7,341 nucleotides of DNA, taken from contig JAEXJH010000243.1 of NCBI GenBank assembly GCA_023445955.1, positions 1 to 7,341 of the forward strand. The letters are read 5' to 3'. The notes under the pieces are model-generated. The model saw nothing but the letters and a program-made list of their open reading frames with translations, did not search any database and was not told the DNA's origin. How positions within the stretch are numbered: the stretch's first letter is position 1; each line of letters opens with the position of its first letter. Positions 1 to 6,627 of the stretch are shown piece after piece. Source of the DNA: Pseudomonadota bacterium (GTDB lineage Bacteria; Pseudomonadota; Alphaproteobacteria; Caulobacterales; Caulobacteraceae). Position numbers and translations under genes: made by a program.

Positions 1-122
1 CGGTAGCACGTTAGACTCAATGCGTCGCCAAAAAGGACGACGGGGCCCTCGACGGCCCGGGAGGAACGCCAACCAAGTCCCCTTCCGGCCCGACCTGTGT
101 CCCGCGTCAGCCGGAGTCTCCC
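1..122 (+). promoter_or_regulatory. 5' flank of the pectate-lyase-like gene
   Basis: No gene is supported here. Frames 1 and 3 meet stop codons within the first 14 bases, and the open reading in frame 2 only continues as a shadow inside the next gene. The stretch holds GANTC sites at 14-18 and 114-118, the target of the CcrM adenine methylase in Caulobacter-type bacteria. It also holds a short GC hairpin (GGGCC 43-47 pairing with GGCCC 54-58, 6-base loop) with no T-run after it, so it does not look like a terminator. I found no convincing -35/-10 pair; the real promoter may lie upstream of the window. The SD site is listed separately. Confidence 0.45.
113..116 (+). promoter_or_regulatory. Ribosome binding site of the lyase gene
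   Basis: GGAG sits 6 bases before the ATG at 123, which is normal SD spacing. It supports this start over the internal ATG at residue 12, which would also destroy the twin-arginine signal. The last three SD bases overlap a GANTC site (114-118). Confidence 0.7.
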
Positions 123-1757
123 ATGCCGCTCAGCCCCATTTCCCGTCGCCGCCTGATGGCCACCACGGCCGCCGCCTTCGCCGCCGCGGGCCTGCCGCTG
201 AAGGCCCTGGCCGCGCCGACCAAGGCCGACGCGCTGGGGATCATGAAGAAGGCCGCCAGGTTCATGGTCGAGAAGGCCGCCTACAAGGGCGGCTATGTCT
301 GGTCCTACTCGGCCGACCTGTCGCGCCGCTGGGGCGAGATGGAAGCCTTCCCGACGATGATCTGGGTGCAGCCGCCCGGCACCGGCACGGTCGGCCACCT
401 GTTCCTGGACGCCTATCACGCCACGAAAGACGAGTATTACTACGACGCCGCCTGCAAGGCCGCCGACGCCCTGATCGCCATCCAGAACCCGGCCGGCGGC
501 TGGAACTATATCGGCGACTTCGCCGGCGAGGCCTCGCTGAAGAAGTGGTATGACACCATCGGCAAGAACGGCTGGCGGCTTGAGGAATTCCAGCACTACT
601 ACGGCAACTGCACCTTTGACGACGAAGGCACCGCCGAGTGCTGCAAGTTCATGTTGCGCATGTACGTCGAGAAGAAGGATCCCAAGTACAAGGCCGCCTT
701 CGAGAAGGCGCTGAAGTTCGTGCTGGAGAGCCAGTATCCGGTCGGCGGCTGGCCGCAGCGTTATCCGCTGAAGGACGAGTTCCACCACCACGGCAACCCG
801 GACTACACCAGCTTCATCACCTTCAATGACGATGTGGTCGGCGAGAACATCGAGTTCCTGATCATGGTCTACCAGGCCCTGGGCGACAAAACCGTGCTGG
901 AGCCGATCCGCCGCGCCATGGACTGCTACGTGGCCTGCCAGCAGCCGCAACCGCAGCCGGCCTGGGGCCTGCAGCACACCGTGGCCGACCTGAAGCCGGC
1001 CGGCGCGCGCACCTATGAGCCGAAGGCCTTCGCCACCCACGCCACCGGCAGCTGCCTGTCGCAGATGATGACCTTCTACCAGCTGACCGGCGACCCGAAG
1101 TATCTGGCCCGCGTGCCGGAAGCCCTGGATTGGCTGGACTCGGTGCGCCTGCCCGACGACGTCATGCCCGGAAAGGCGCGCTATCCGACCTTCATCCAGA
1201 TCGGCAACGGCCGGCCGCTGTACATCCACCGCACCGGTTCGAACGTGGTCAGCGGCCGCTACTTCGCCGACGAGAACCCGCACAACACGGTCACCCACTA
1301 CTCGTCGTTCCGGAACGTCGATGTGAAGGGCCTGCGCGCTCGCTACGAGAAGCTGAAGGCCACGCCGCCGGAAGAGGCCAGCAAGCACTCGCCGCTGAAG
1401 GGTCAGCGTCCGCTGCCCAAATACTTCATGGTCAAGGATATCTCGGTCGAGGACCTGTCGGTCGGCGGCGACCTGTCCAGCTCGGCGACCAAAGCCGTGT
1501 CGGCCGACGCCGAGAAGGTCACCAAGCTGACGATGGAGCTGAACGCCGAGGGTTGGTGGCCCACGCCGCTGACCTCGACCAGCCAGCCCTATGCGGGCGA
1601 ACCGCCGGCCACGCCGACCCCGGGCGACTTCTCGGAGACCAAGGTCGGCGACAAGTACGACACCTCGCCCTATCCCGATCCGCACCCGAAGATCGGCGTC
1701 TCGACCGGCGCGTTCATCGCCAACATGGCCACGCTGATCAAATATATCGACGCCTAG
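123..1757 (+). CDS. Tat-exported pectate lyase-like protein, polysaccharide lyase family 10
   Basis: This is a 544-residue protein. Residues 7-12 (SRRRLM) form a twin-arginine motif, followed by an Ala-rich hydrophobic stretch and a likely ALA-A cleavage after residue 30, so export should be by the Tat pathway to the periplasm or beyond. The mature part has hallmarks of PL10 pectate lyases, which cleave polygalacturonate by beta-elimination in an alpha/alpha-barrel fold. These are NPAGGW (122-127), TFDDEGTAE (164-172), QYPVGGWPQRYP (204-215) and ITFNDD (232-237). GNGRPLYIHR (361-370) then matches the family segment carrying, as I recall it, the catalytic arginine, here R370. Other arginines I remember from that segment seem replaced, and the C-terminal region from about 400, with a Pro-rich stretch (about 480-520), is longer than in simple PL10 enzymes. 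No carbohydrate-binding module is recognised. The gene stands alone and converges on the next one. Family membership is well supported; exact substrate is not. Confidence 0.87.
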   Translation: MPLSPISRRRLMATTAAAFAAAGLPLKALAAPTKADALGIMKKAARFMVEKAAYKGGYVWSYSADLSRRWGEMEAFPTMIWVQPPGTGTVGHLFLDAYHATKDEYYYDAACKAADALIAIQNPAGGWNYIGDFAGEASLKKWYDTIGKNGWRLEEFQHYYGNCTFDDEGTAECCKFMLRMYVEKKDPKYKAAFEKALKFVLESQYPVGGWPQRYPLKDEFHHHGNPDYTSFITFNDDVVGENIEFLIMVYQALGDKTVLEPIRRAMDCYVACQQPQPQPAWGLQHTVADLKPAGARTYEPKAFATHATGSCLSQMMTFYQLTGDPKYLARVPEALDWLDSVRLPDDVMPGKARYPTFIQIGNGRPLYIHRTGSNVVSGRYFADENPHNTVTHYSSFRNVDVKGLRARYEKLKATPPEEASKHSPLKGQRPLPKYFMVKDISVEDLSVGGDLSSSATKAVSADAEKVTKLTMELNAEGWWPTPLTSTSQPYAGEPPATPTPGDFSETKVGDKYDTSPYPDPHPKIGVSTGAFIANMATLIKYIDA

Positions 1758-1763
1758 AGACTC

Positions 1764-2339
1764 CTACTCGCAGGCGCGCCGCAGGTTCATCAGGACCTTC
1801 GGCGTGTCCTTGCGCAGCGCCTCGCGCATCATGCCCTTGGGCACGGGCCAGTCGACCGCCAGGCGGTTTTCATAGAACACCCGCGTACCGCGCCCGCCGT
1901 CCAGCGGCTGCAGCCGCCACTCGCCCTGCTCGACCTTCAGATCGCCCTCGACCAGGTGGAAGCGGATCCGGCTGAACGGTTCGTAGTCAGAGCGGAACAC
2001 GATCCGCATGCCCGGGAAGACGAAGGTGCGCCGCGTGACGTGCTCACGGATGTCCCAGCCCTTGCGCTGGTCGCCGGAGACGATGCGGCAGCTGGCCAGG
2101 TTGGTGATCATCTTACCCGCCGTAGCGCAGTCGGTCATGATCGCCCAGACCTTCTCCGGCGGCGCAGCGATGTCGACCACCGCCCGCACGTGGCCGGAGA
2201 CGCCGTCAGGATCGGGTGAGACCTCGGCATAGGCCTCGCCCCTGGCCAGGGCGGCCTGCGCCTTGGGCGTCAGTTCGACGGCGTGGGCGGGTCCGCTCAA
2301 GGCCCACAAAATCCCCGCCGTCACGATCCATCGCCGCAT
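1764..2339 (-). CDS. Exported SRPBCC-fold (polyketide cyclase/START-like) protein
   Basis: This is a 191-residue protein with a Sec-type signal peptide: MRRW, then a hydrophobic core, ending in AHA with likely cleavage after residue 20. Residues about 48-188 read as a START/Bet v1-like hydrophobic-ligand-binding fold. The stretch VRAVVDIAAPPEKVWAIMTD (51-70) is the typical first strand plus 'P-x-x-V-W' helix of SRPBCC proteins, followed by strands around 98-160 and a long C-terminal helix (about 165-190). Relatives include COQ10-type lipid-binding proteins and cyclases, but no ligand or reaction can be assigned. The mature part has three cysteines (71, 84, 190). The start is fixed by a strong SD. 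Its stop is 6 bases from the lyase stop on the other strand. It lies 50 bases after the HTH gene and could be co-transcribed with it. Confidence 0.85.
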   Translation of the reverse strand: MRRWIVTAGILWALSGPAHAVELTPKAQAALARGEAYAEVSPDPDGVSGHVRAVVDIAAPPEKVWAIMTDCATAGKMITNLASCRIVSGDQRKGWDIREHVTRRTFVFPGMRIVFRSDYEPFSRIRFHLVEGDLKVEQGEWRLQPLDGGRGTRVFYENRLAVDWPVPKGMMREALRKDTPKVLMNLRRACE

Positions 2340-2346
2340 GCGCTTG

Positions 2347-2352
2347 CTCCTT
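2347..2352 (-). promoter_or_regulatory. Ribosome binding site of the SRPBCC gene
   Basis: On the minus strand AAGGAG lies 7 bases before the ATG at 2339, a near-ideal SD. It decides the start and indicates efficient translation. No clear promoter is seen in the 50-base gap (2340-2389) to the upstream HTH gene. Confidence 0.75.
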
Positions 2353-2389
2353 GCCTGCAGCAGGTACGACGGTGGTCGGCGGATAGACG

Positions 2390-2653
2390 CTACGGCCGTG
2401 CTAGGGCCAGCGCTTCGCGCACCGTATCGGGCGCATGGTCGATGACGCGCAGATAGGCGGTCAGGGCCGCGTCGGGACGCGCGTCGCCATGCTCCAGATC
2501 TTCCAGCAGCGTCCGGTCGATGTGGAAGGCGCGGGCGAACTCGGCCTGGCTGAGGCCCGTGCGCCAGCGCACCGCCTGGACCAGGGCGCGGGCGGACCGC
2601 GACCGCGACGGGGCGGCGGCTTCGTCGATGGCGGGGTCGGCGGGTCTGATCAT
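2390..2653 (-). CDS. Small HTH (Xre/antitoxin-like) DNA-binding protein
   Basis: This is an 87-residue protein. Residues 23-71 form a helix-turn-helix of the Xre type: LVQAVRWRTGLSQAEFARAF then HIDRTLLEDLEHG, followed by RPDAALTAYLRVI. This pattern, including the 'RPD..A..YLRVI...P..V..AL' tail, is typical of HigA/NadS-like antitoxins and related small regulators, which bind operator DNA and often a RelE/HigB-type toxin. The frame is open further upstream to an ATG at 2740, but that start has no SD and would overlap the stop of the helicase gene. The ATG at 2653 has GGAG 7 bases upstream and is preferred. No toxin gene is adjacent on either side. It lies 73 bases after the DinG-type gene on the same strand. 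DNA binding is well supported; the target is unknown. Confidence 0.8.
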   Translation of the reverse strand: MIRPADPAIDEAAAPSRSRSARALVQAVRWRTGLSQAEFARAFHIDRTLLEDLEHGDARPDAALTAYLRVIDHAPDTVREALALARP

Positions 2654-2660
2654 CGTTACG

Positions 2661-2666
2661 CTCCTA
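2661..2666 (-). promoter_or_regulatory. Ribosome binding site deciding the HTH gene start
   Basis: On the minus strand TAGGAG lies 7 bases before the ATG at 2653. The longer alternative start at 2740 has no comparable site, so the 87-residue form is chosen. Confidence 0.65.
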
Positions 2667-2726
2667 CGGCCTATCCCCGCGGAGGCTTCTAGAGCGGCTC
2701 GATTGCAGAAATTCGACGGCTTTGAG

Positions 2727-5555
2727 TCAGTTGGCGCCATTCTTAGACAGGAAGGCGGCGGTCGCCTCGATGGCCTCGACCAAGCTGACCCGCTCCAGGG
2801 TCACGCCCTCGGGCAGGCTGGAGAACAGGCGCGTCGGCGCGGCGGCGTCCAGCATCACGAACACGCCCTTGTCGTCGGCGCGGCGGATCAGGCGGCCGAA
2901 GGCCTGGCTGATGCGGGCTCGGGCCACGGCGTCGTCATAGCCCTTGCCGCCGAAGCGCAGGCGGCGGGCCTTGTGCAGCACGTCCGGGCGCGGCCACGGC
3001 ACGCGATCGAAGACCAGCAGGCGCAGGGACCGGCCCGGCACGTCCACCCCGTCACGGATGGCGTCGGTGCCCAGCAGGCAGGCGTCTTCCTCGGCCCGGA
3101 AGATGTCGACCAGCGCGCCGACTTCCAGCGGGTCGACATGCTGGGCGTAGAGCGCCAGGCCCTGGTCGGCCAAGGGCGCGGCGATGCGCTCGTGTACGGC
3201 CTTCAGGCGGCGGATGGCGGTGAAGAGGCCAAGGCCCCCGCCCCCGGCGGCCAGGAACAGCTCGCGCATGGCCGCCGAGACCTGGCGCGGGTCTTCCTTG
3301 TTCACGTCGGTGACGACATAGGCCTTGGCGTTGTTCTCGTAGTCGAACGGCGAGACCAGGCGCAGCACCTTCGGCGCGGTCGGCAGGCGCGCCGCGCCGG
3401 TGCGCATCTCGGCCAGGGCGAAGGGATCTTCCAGGGCCGGATCGACCAGGGTGGCGCTGGTCACCAGCACGCCGTGGGCCGGCGACAGCACCGCCGCGCG
3501 CAGCGGCTCGGTCGGATCCACCCAGTGGCGGCGGCAGGCGGCGTCGACGACACGGCCGTACAAGAACGTCGCCTCGAACCAGTCGACGAAGTCCGGATCG
3601 CTGTCGGTCGGCTCGATGTCGTCGTCCTCGATCGCCTTCAGGATCGAGCGCCAGGCCGGCAGGGTCATGCGGGCGCGGCGGTCGAGGCCCCGCAGCGCGC
3701 CTTCGATGCGGGCGCGTTCGGAGGGGCCCAGATGCTCGGCGTCCTCGTCCAGCACGTCCTCCAGCGCGCGAGCCAGGGCCAGCAGCGGGGCCTCGATGGC
3801 GGCCAGGGCCTTGGCGGCTTCCGGCGCGCGCTCGCGGACGAGGTCGGTGGCCGGCCGGGCGTCGCATTGCAGGCCAAGGTCCTGCCCGCCCCGCTCGCTC
3901 GTGCGGGCGCGCAGTTGCTCGATCACCGCGACCAGGAAGTTCTCGATCGGCCCGATGGGGTTGATCTGGCCGTCCGGCGGCGCGACCCGGCCCGACCAGC
4001 CCTCGCCCGGCAGGGCGGCGGCGGCGTGCAACGCCTGGGTCATGGCCCCGCGCGCGCCTTCCCTGTCGCCGAGGATGTCGAGCAGACGGGCTTCAAGGCC
4101 CCGACCGCGACGGCCACGGCCCTCGGGACCGCGGATCCAGCGGCGCAGCTCGGCGGCCTCGGCCCCGGACACGGCCGCCGAGAAGGCGCTGTCGGCGGCT
4201 TCGAACAGGTGGTGACCTTCGTCGAAGACGATGCGCTTGAGGCTGGTGGTCTCGTTGTCGCCCTTCAGGCCCCGAGCCGTCCGGGCGCCGTCGAAGGCGG
4301 CCTGGGTTAGGACCAGGGCGTGGTTGGCGATGACGATGTCGGCGCGCTTGGACGCCCGCACGGCCTTCTCGATGAAGCAGATGCGATAGTGCTGGCAACC
4401 CGCGTGGATGCACTCGCCGCGCCGGTCGACAAGGTTCGAGGGGCTGGCCTGGGCCGAGGGCGGCACCGCGCTCAGCGTCGGCAGCCAGGCCGGGAAGTCG
4501 CCGCCGGTCATGTCGCCGTCGCGGGTCGCCCGCGCCCAACGCGTGGTCAGGGCCAGGCCGATCAGGTCGCCATTGCCCAGCTGTGCGCCGTTGATCTGCT
4601 CCTGGAAGTTCAGCAGGCACAGATAGTTCTCACGCCCCTTGCGGACGACGGCCTTCCGGGCGCGCTCCTTGGGGTCGGGATAGATCGAGCGGCTCTCGCG
4701 CTCGATCTGGCGCTGCAGGGCGCGGGTATAGGTGCTGACCCAGACCGACGGCCCATTGGCCTCGGCCCACAGCGAGGCCGGGGCCAGATAGCCCAGGGTC
4801 TTGCCCACGCCGGTGCCGGCCTCGGCCAGCATCATGTGCGGCTCGCCCTCGCGCTCGCGGGGCTGGAAGGCGAACGCGGTTTCTTTGGCGAAGGTCACCT
4901 GCGCCTCGCGCACCTCCTCCAGGCCGGAACGCTGCAGCAGCTGGGTCAGGCGCTCGGCGGCCCGTTCGGGATCGATCGGCCGCGAGCCGGGCTCGCCGGG
5001 CGGGGCCTGGTCTTCCCACTCCACGAGCCGCGCCCAGACATCGAGGCCCGAGCCGCGGAAGTGGTTGCCGGCCTGCCCCGCCCGCAAGGCGCCGCTCACG
5101 GCCGGTCCCCACGACCAGCCGGCCTTGGCCAGGGTTTCGGCCACGGCCAAGGCCTCCTCGCGCGAAGGGACCGGGGCCACCATCAGGTCGCGCAGCAGGG
5201 CGTCGGCGCTCTCGCGCAGGCTCTGAGCCTGTTCGGCGGCGCCGTGCGGCTCACGCAGGCCCAACGCCATGGCCAGGCCCACGGCCGAGGGCGCGCAAAA
5301 CGTCGCCGGACGGACGAAGGCGTAGAGCTCCAGCACGTCGAACAGGCGCGGATGGCGCGACGGCGGCGACAGGTTCAGGCGGCGGGCGGTCATGGCCGCG
5401 TGGGCCACCAGCACCGGGCCATGTTCGAAGAGATCGCGCGCATCCGGCGGCCGCAGCATCCGCCCCTCGCCCGCCCCGTCGGCCACGCCCGCGCGCGGCC
5501 CCGGCAGCACGACAAGCGCGGGGGCGAGATCCAGAGTCGGCGGGAAGGCGGTCAC
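2727..5555 (-). CDS. dinG: DinG/XPD-type ATP-dependent DNA helicase with Fe-S cluster
   Basis: This is a 942-residue superfamily 2 helicase of the DinG/XPD (5'-3', Fe-S) group, which unwinds forked, R-loop or D-loop DNA in repair and replication. Visible motifs are Walker A AEAGTGVGKT (244-253), Fe-S cysteines C313, C382, C387 and C393 with the DinG spacing C-x4-C-x5-C for the last three, DEGH box (445-448), SAT (700-702), GTDAIRDGVDVPG (829-841) and motif VI QAFGRLIRR (884-892). Residues about 10-125 resemble a DnaQ-type 3'-5' exonuclease that has lost its catalytic acids. The length exceeds E. coli DinG (about 700) and is nearer to exonuclease-fused DinG proteins. The start is GTG at 5555: CGGAG lies 4 bases upstream and an in-frame TAA at 5565-5567 excludes any earlier start. 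A LexA-box-like element lies upstream (5583-5597). The gene follows the Sel1 gene by 49 bases. Confidence 0.92.
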   Translation of the reverse strand: MTAFPPTLDLAPALVVLPGPRAGVADGAGEGRMLRPPDARDLFEHGPVLVAHAAMTARRLNLSPPSRHPRLFDVLELYAFVRPATFCAPSAVGLAMALGLREPHGAAEQAQSLRESADALLRDLMVAPVPSREEALAVAETLAKAGWSWGPAVSGALRAGQAGNHFRGSGLDVWARLVEWEDQAPPGEPGSRPIDPERAAERLTQLLQRSGLEEVREAQVTFAKETAFAFQPREREGEPHMMLAEAGTGVGKTLGYLAPASLWAEANGPSVWVSTYTRALQRQIERESRSIYPDPKERARKAVVRKGRENYLCLLNFQEQINGAQLGNGDLIGLALTTRWARATRDGDMTGGDFPAWLPTLSAVPPSAQASPSNLVDRRGECIHAGCQHYRICFIEKAVRASKRADIVIANHALVLTQAAFDGARTARGLKGDNETTSLKRIVFDEGHHLFEAADSAFSAAVSGAEAAELRRWIRGPEGRGRRGRGLEARLLDILGDREGARGAMTQALHAAAALPGEGWSGRVAPPDGQINPIGPIENFLVAVIEQLRARTSERGGQDLGLQCDARPATDLVRERAPEAAKALAAIEAPLLALARALEDVLDEDAEHLGPSERARIEGALRGLDRRARMTLPAWRSILKAIEDDDIEPTDSDPDFVDWFEATFLYGRVVDAACRRHWVDPTEPLRAAVLSPAHGVLVTSATLVDPALEDPFALAEMRTGAARLPTAPKVLRLVSPFDYENNAKAYVVTDVNKEDPRQVSAAMRELFLAAGGGGLGLFTAIRRLKAVHERIAAPLADQGLALYAQHVDPLEVGALVDIFRAEEDACLLGTDAIRDGVDVPGRSLRLLVFDRVPWPRPDVLHKARRLRFGGKGYDDAVARARISQAFGRLIRRADDKGVFVMLDAAAPTRLFSSLPEGVTLERVSLVEAIEATAAFLSKNGAN

Positions 5556-5559
5556 GCGA

Positions 5560-5563
5560 CTCC
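5560..5563 (-). promoter_or_regulatory. Ribosome binding site of the DinG-type gene (GTG start)
   Basis: On the minus strand GGAG lies 4 bases before the GTG at 5555. Together with the in-frame TAA three codons upstream it fixes this non-ATG start. The SD overlaps a GANTC site at 5558-5562. Confidence 0.65.
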
Positions 5564-5582
5564 GTTAGCAGAAACCGTCGCG

Positions 5583-5597
5583 AAACAGAATAAGAAC
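5583..5597 (-). promoter_or_regulatory. Candidate LexA (SOS) box upstream of the DinG-type gene
   Basis: On the minus strand this reads GTTC-TTATTCT-GTTT, seven of eight defined bases of the alphaproteobacterial LexA box GTTC-N7-GTTC. It is 27 bases upstream of the GTG start. It shares 12 of 15 bases with the element at 6694-6708 upstream of the other helicase. DinG is a classical LexA target in E. coli, which makes SOS control plausible. The T-rich stretch also follows a possible hairpin, so a terminator tail is a competing explanation. No strong -35/-10 pair was found around it; the best -10-like string is GCTAACGG (5569-5562). Confidence 0.5.
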
Positions 5598-5614
5598 AGG
5601 CGGTTCAGACCACC
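5583..5614 (-). terminator. Possible weak intrinsic terminator after the Sel1 gene
   Basis: In the minus-strand RNA, GGUGGU (5614-5609) can pair with ACCGCC (5604-5599) to form a 6-bp stem with one G-U pair and a 4-base loop. The loop CUGA contains the Sel1 stop codon. A U-rich stretch with C and G interruptions follows (5598-5583). The stem is short and the U-run impure, so termination would be partial at best. The T-rich part coincides with the candidate LexA box. Confidence 0.3.
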
Positions 5615-6579
5615 GGAGCGTCGTCGTCGTCGAAGCCCGTCAGGCGGTTGATCGCCTTCTGGGCTTTCTGGCGCAGGTCGGCGTCCTTGCTCTCGGCCGC
5701 CTTGCGGTACATCAGCAGGGCCAGGTCGTCGTCGGCCTTGATGCCCTGGCCGCGCTCGCACATGACGCCCAGATCGTACCAGGCCTCCAGATAGCCCCGG
5801 TCGGCGGCCAGCTGGAACCAGTGCATGGCCTGGGTGTAGTTGACTGGCACGCCCTCGCCGTTGTGGTGCACGACACCCAGGTTCGACATCCCCGCCGGCA
5901 GGTCGTTGGCGGCGGCGGCGCTGTAGAGCTTCAGGGCCTCGGCGTGGTCCAGCCGCACGCCGCCTGCGCCTTCCGAGTGCAGCCGGCCCATCTCGTTCAT
6001 GGCGTCGGCCGAGCCCATCTCGATCGCCTTGCGCAACATGGCGACGCCCTTGGCCGTGTCGACCCGCGTTCCGTCGCCGTCCAGATAGGCCTCGCCGGCG
6101 CTGTAATAGCCACGCGCCGAACCGGCGGCGGCGGCCTTCAGGTACCAGGACAGCGCCAGGCGCGGGTTCTCAGGCAGGCCCTCGCCGCCTTCATGGGCGA
6201 CACCCAGATTATACATGCCGTTGGGGTCGCCCAGCCGCGCGGCCTGGGCGTAGAGCTTCATCGCGGCGCGGCGGTCGATCTTCACCCCGTCGGCCCCGTC
6301 GAAATAGACATTGCCCAGCTCGACCATGGCGTCGGTGTCGCCGCCGGCCACGCCCTTGCGCAGCCAGGCCAGGGCTTGGGGCACGTCGCGCTCGACGCCA
6401 TCGCCGTCGAGATAGAGCATGGCCAGGTCGACATAGCGCGCGGCTGCGCCGCCTTGCGCTTCCTTCAGCGTGGCGGCGAACGTGGCCTTGGCTTCGGCCG
6501 AGCCGTCCGGCCGCGCGGAAGCCGCGCCGCCAACAGACAACGCCAAGGCCAACACCACAGGCAGCACTCTGGTACGCAT
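5605..6579 (-). CDS. Exported Sel1-repeat (SLR/TPR-like) protein
   Basis: This is a 324-residue protein. The chosen ATG (6579) gives a clean Sec signal peptide (MRTR, then a Val/Leu/Ala core, ending in ASA with likely cleavage after residue 22) and has GGGGA 4 bases upstream. The frame extends further upstream to 6654, but the extra 25 residues are not signal-like and would bury the hydrophobic core. The mature part is almost wholly seven tandem Sel1-like repeats of about 36 residues, starting near 46, 82, 119, 155, 191, 227 and 263. Each follows A-x2-LG-x2-Y-x2-G-x-G-V-x3-A-x2-W-x2-KAA-x2-G. Such alpha-solenoids mediate protein-protein contacts, often in the periplasm or envelope. No catalytic domain is present; the C-terminus is acidic (DDDD, 317-320). 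The partner is unknown. The gene is divergent from the partial helicase gene. Confidence 0.88.
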   Translation of the reverse strand: MRTRVLPVVLALALSVGGAASARPDGSAEAKATFAATLKEAQGGAAARYVDLAMLYLDGDGVERDVPQALAWLRKGVAGGDTDAMVELGNVYFDGADGVKIDRRAAMKLYAQAARLGDPNGMYNLGVAHEGGEGLPENPRLALSWYLKAAAAGSARGYYSAGEAYLDGDGTRVDTAKGVAMLRKAIEMGSADAMNEMGRLHSEGAGGVRLDHAEALKLYSAAAANDLPAGMSNLGVVHHNGEGVPVNYTQAMHWFQLAADRGYLEAWYDLGVMCERGQGIKADDDLALLMYRKAAESKDADLRQKAQKAINRLTGFDDDDAPVV

Positions 6580-6599
6580 CAGATCCCCACCGTCCCCGG

Positions 6600-6627
6600 A
6601 TCGTCGCATCGACGGCGGAGGCGTCAA
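6600..6627 (-). promoter_or_regulatory. Possible promoter of the Sel1 gene
   Basis: On the minus strand TTGACGC (6627-6621) matches the Caulobacter housekeeping -35 consensus TTGACGS exactly. After a 13-base spacer, GCGACGAT (6607-6600) is only a partial match to the -10 GCTANAWC. Transcription would start about 14 bases before the ATG at 6579, just ahead of the SD. The -10 is weak, so this is tentative. Confidence 0.35.

Noticed and set aside
2..16. A LacI-type operator look-alike (GGTAGC followed by CGTTAG) upstream of the lyase
   Set aside because: The second half-site does not mirror the first well enough for a palindromic operator.
43..58. GC hairpin as a terminator of an upstream gene
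   Set aside because: It has only 5 bp and is followed by GC-rich sequence with no T-run.
20..553. A 177-codon frame starting upstream of the lyase gene
   Set aside because: It is out of frame with the lyase, Arg/Gly/Pro-rich, and shows no domain.
2686..2711. Possible promoter for the HTH gene on the minus strand (TTTCTGC, 11 bases, TCTAGAAG)
   Set aside because: The -10 matches only the middle of GCTANAWC and the -35 matches 4 of 7 positions. This is too weak to annotate, though it would give a sensible leader of about 26 bases.
2654..2740. N-terminal extension of the HTH protein to an ATG at 2740
   Set aside because: It would overlap the helicase stop, has no SD, and the ATG at 2653 has a well-placed TAGGAG.
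2520..4310. A 596-codon open frame on the plus strand opposite the DinG-type gene
   Set aside because: It lies wholly antisense to well-recognised helicase motifs, has low-complexity Arg/Gly/Ala/Gln-rich composition and no recognisable domain. It is a typical high-GC shadow.
4320..5651. A 443-codon open frame on the plus strand opposite the N-terminal half of the helicase
   Set aside because: Same pattern: antisense to the Walker A, Fe-S and DEGH regions, with no domain and no SD.
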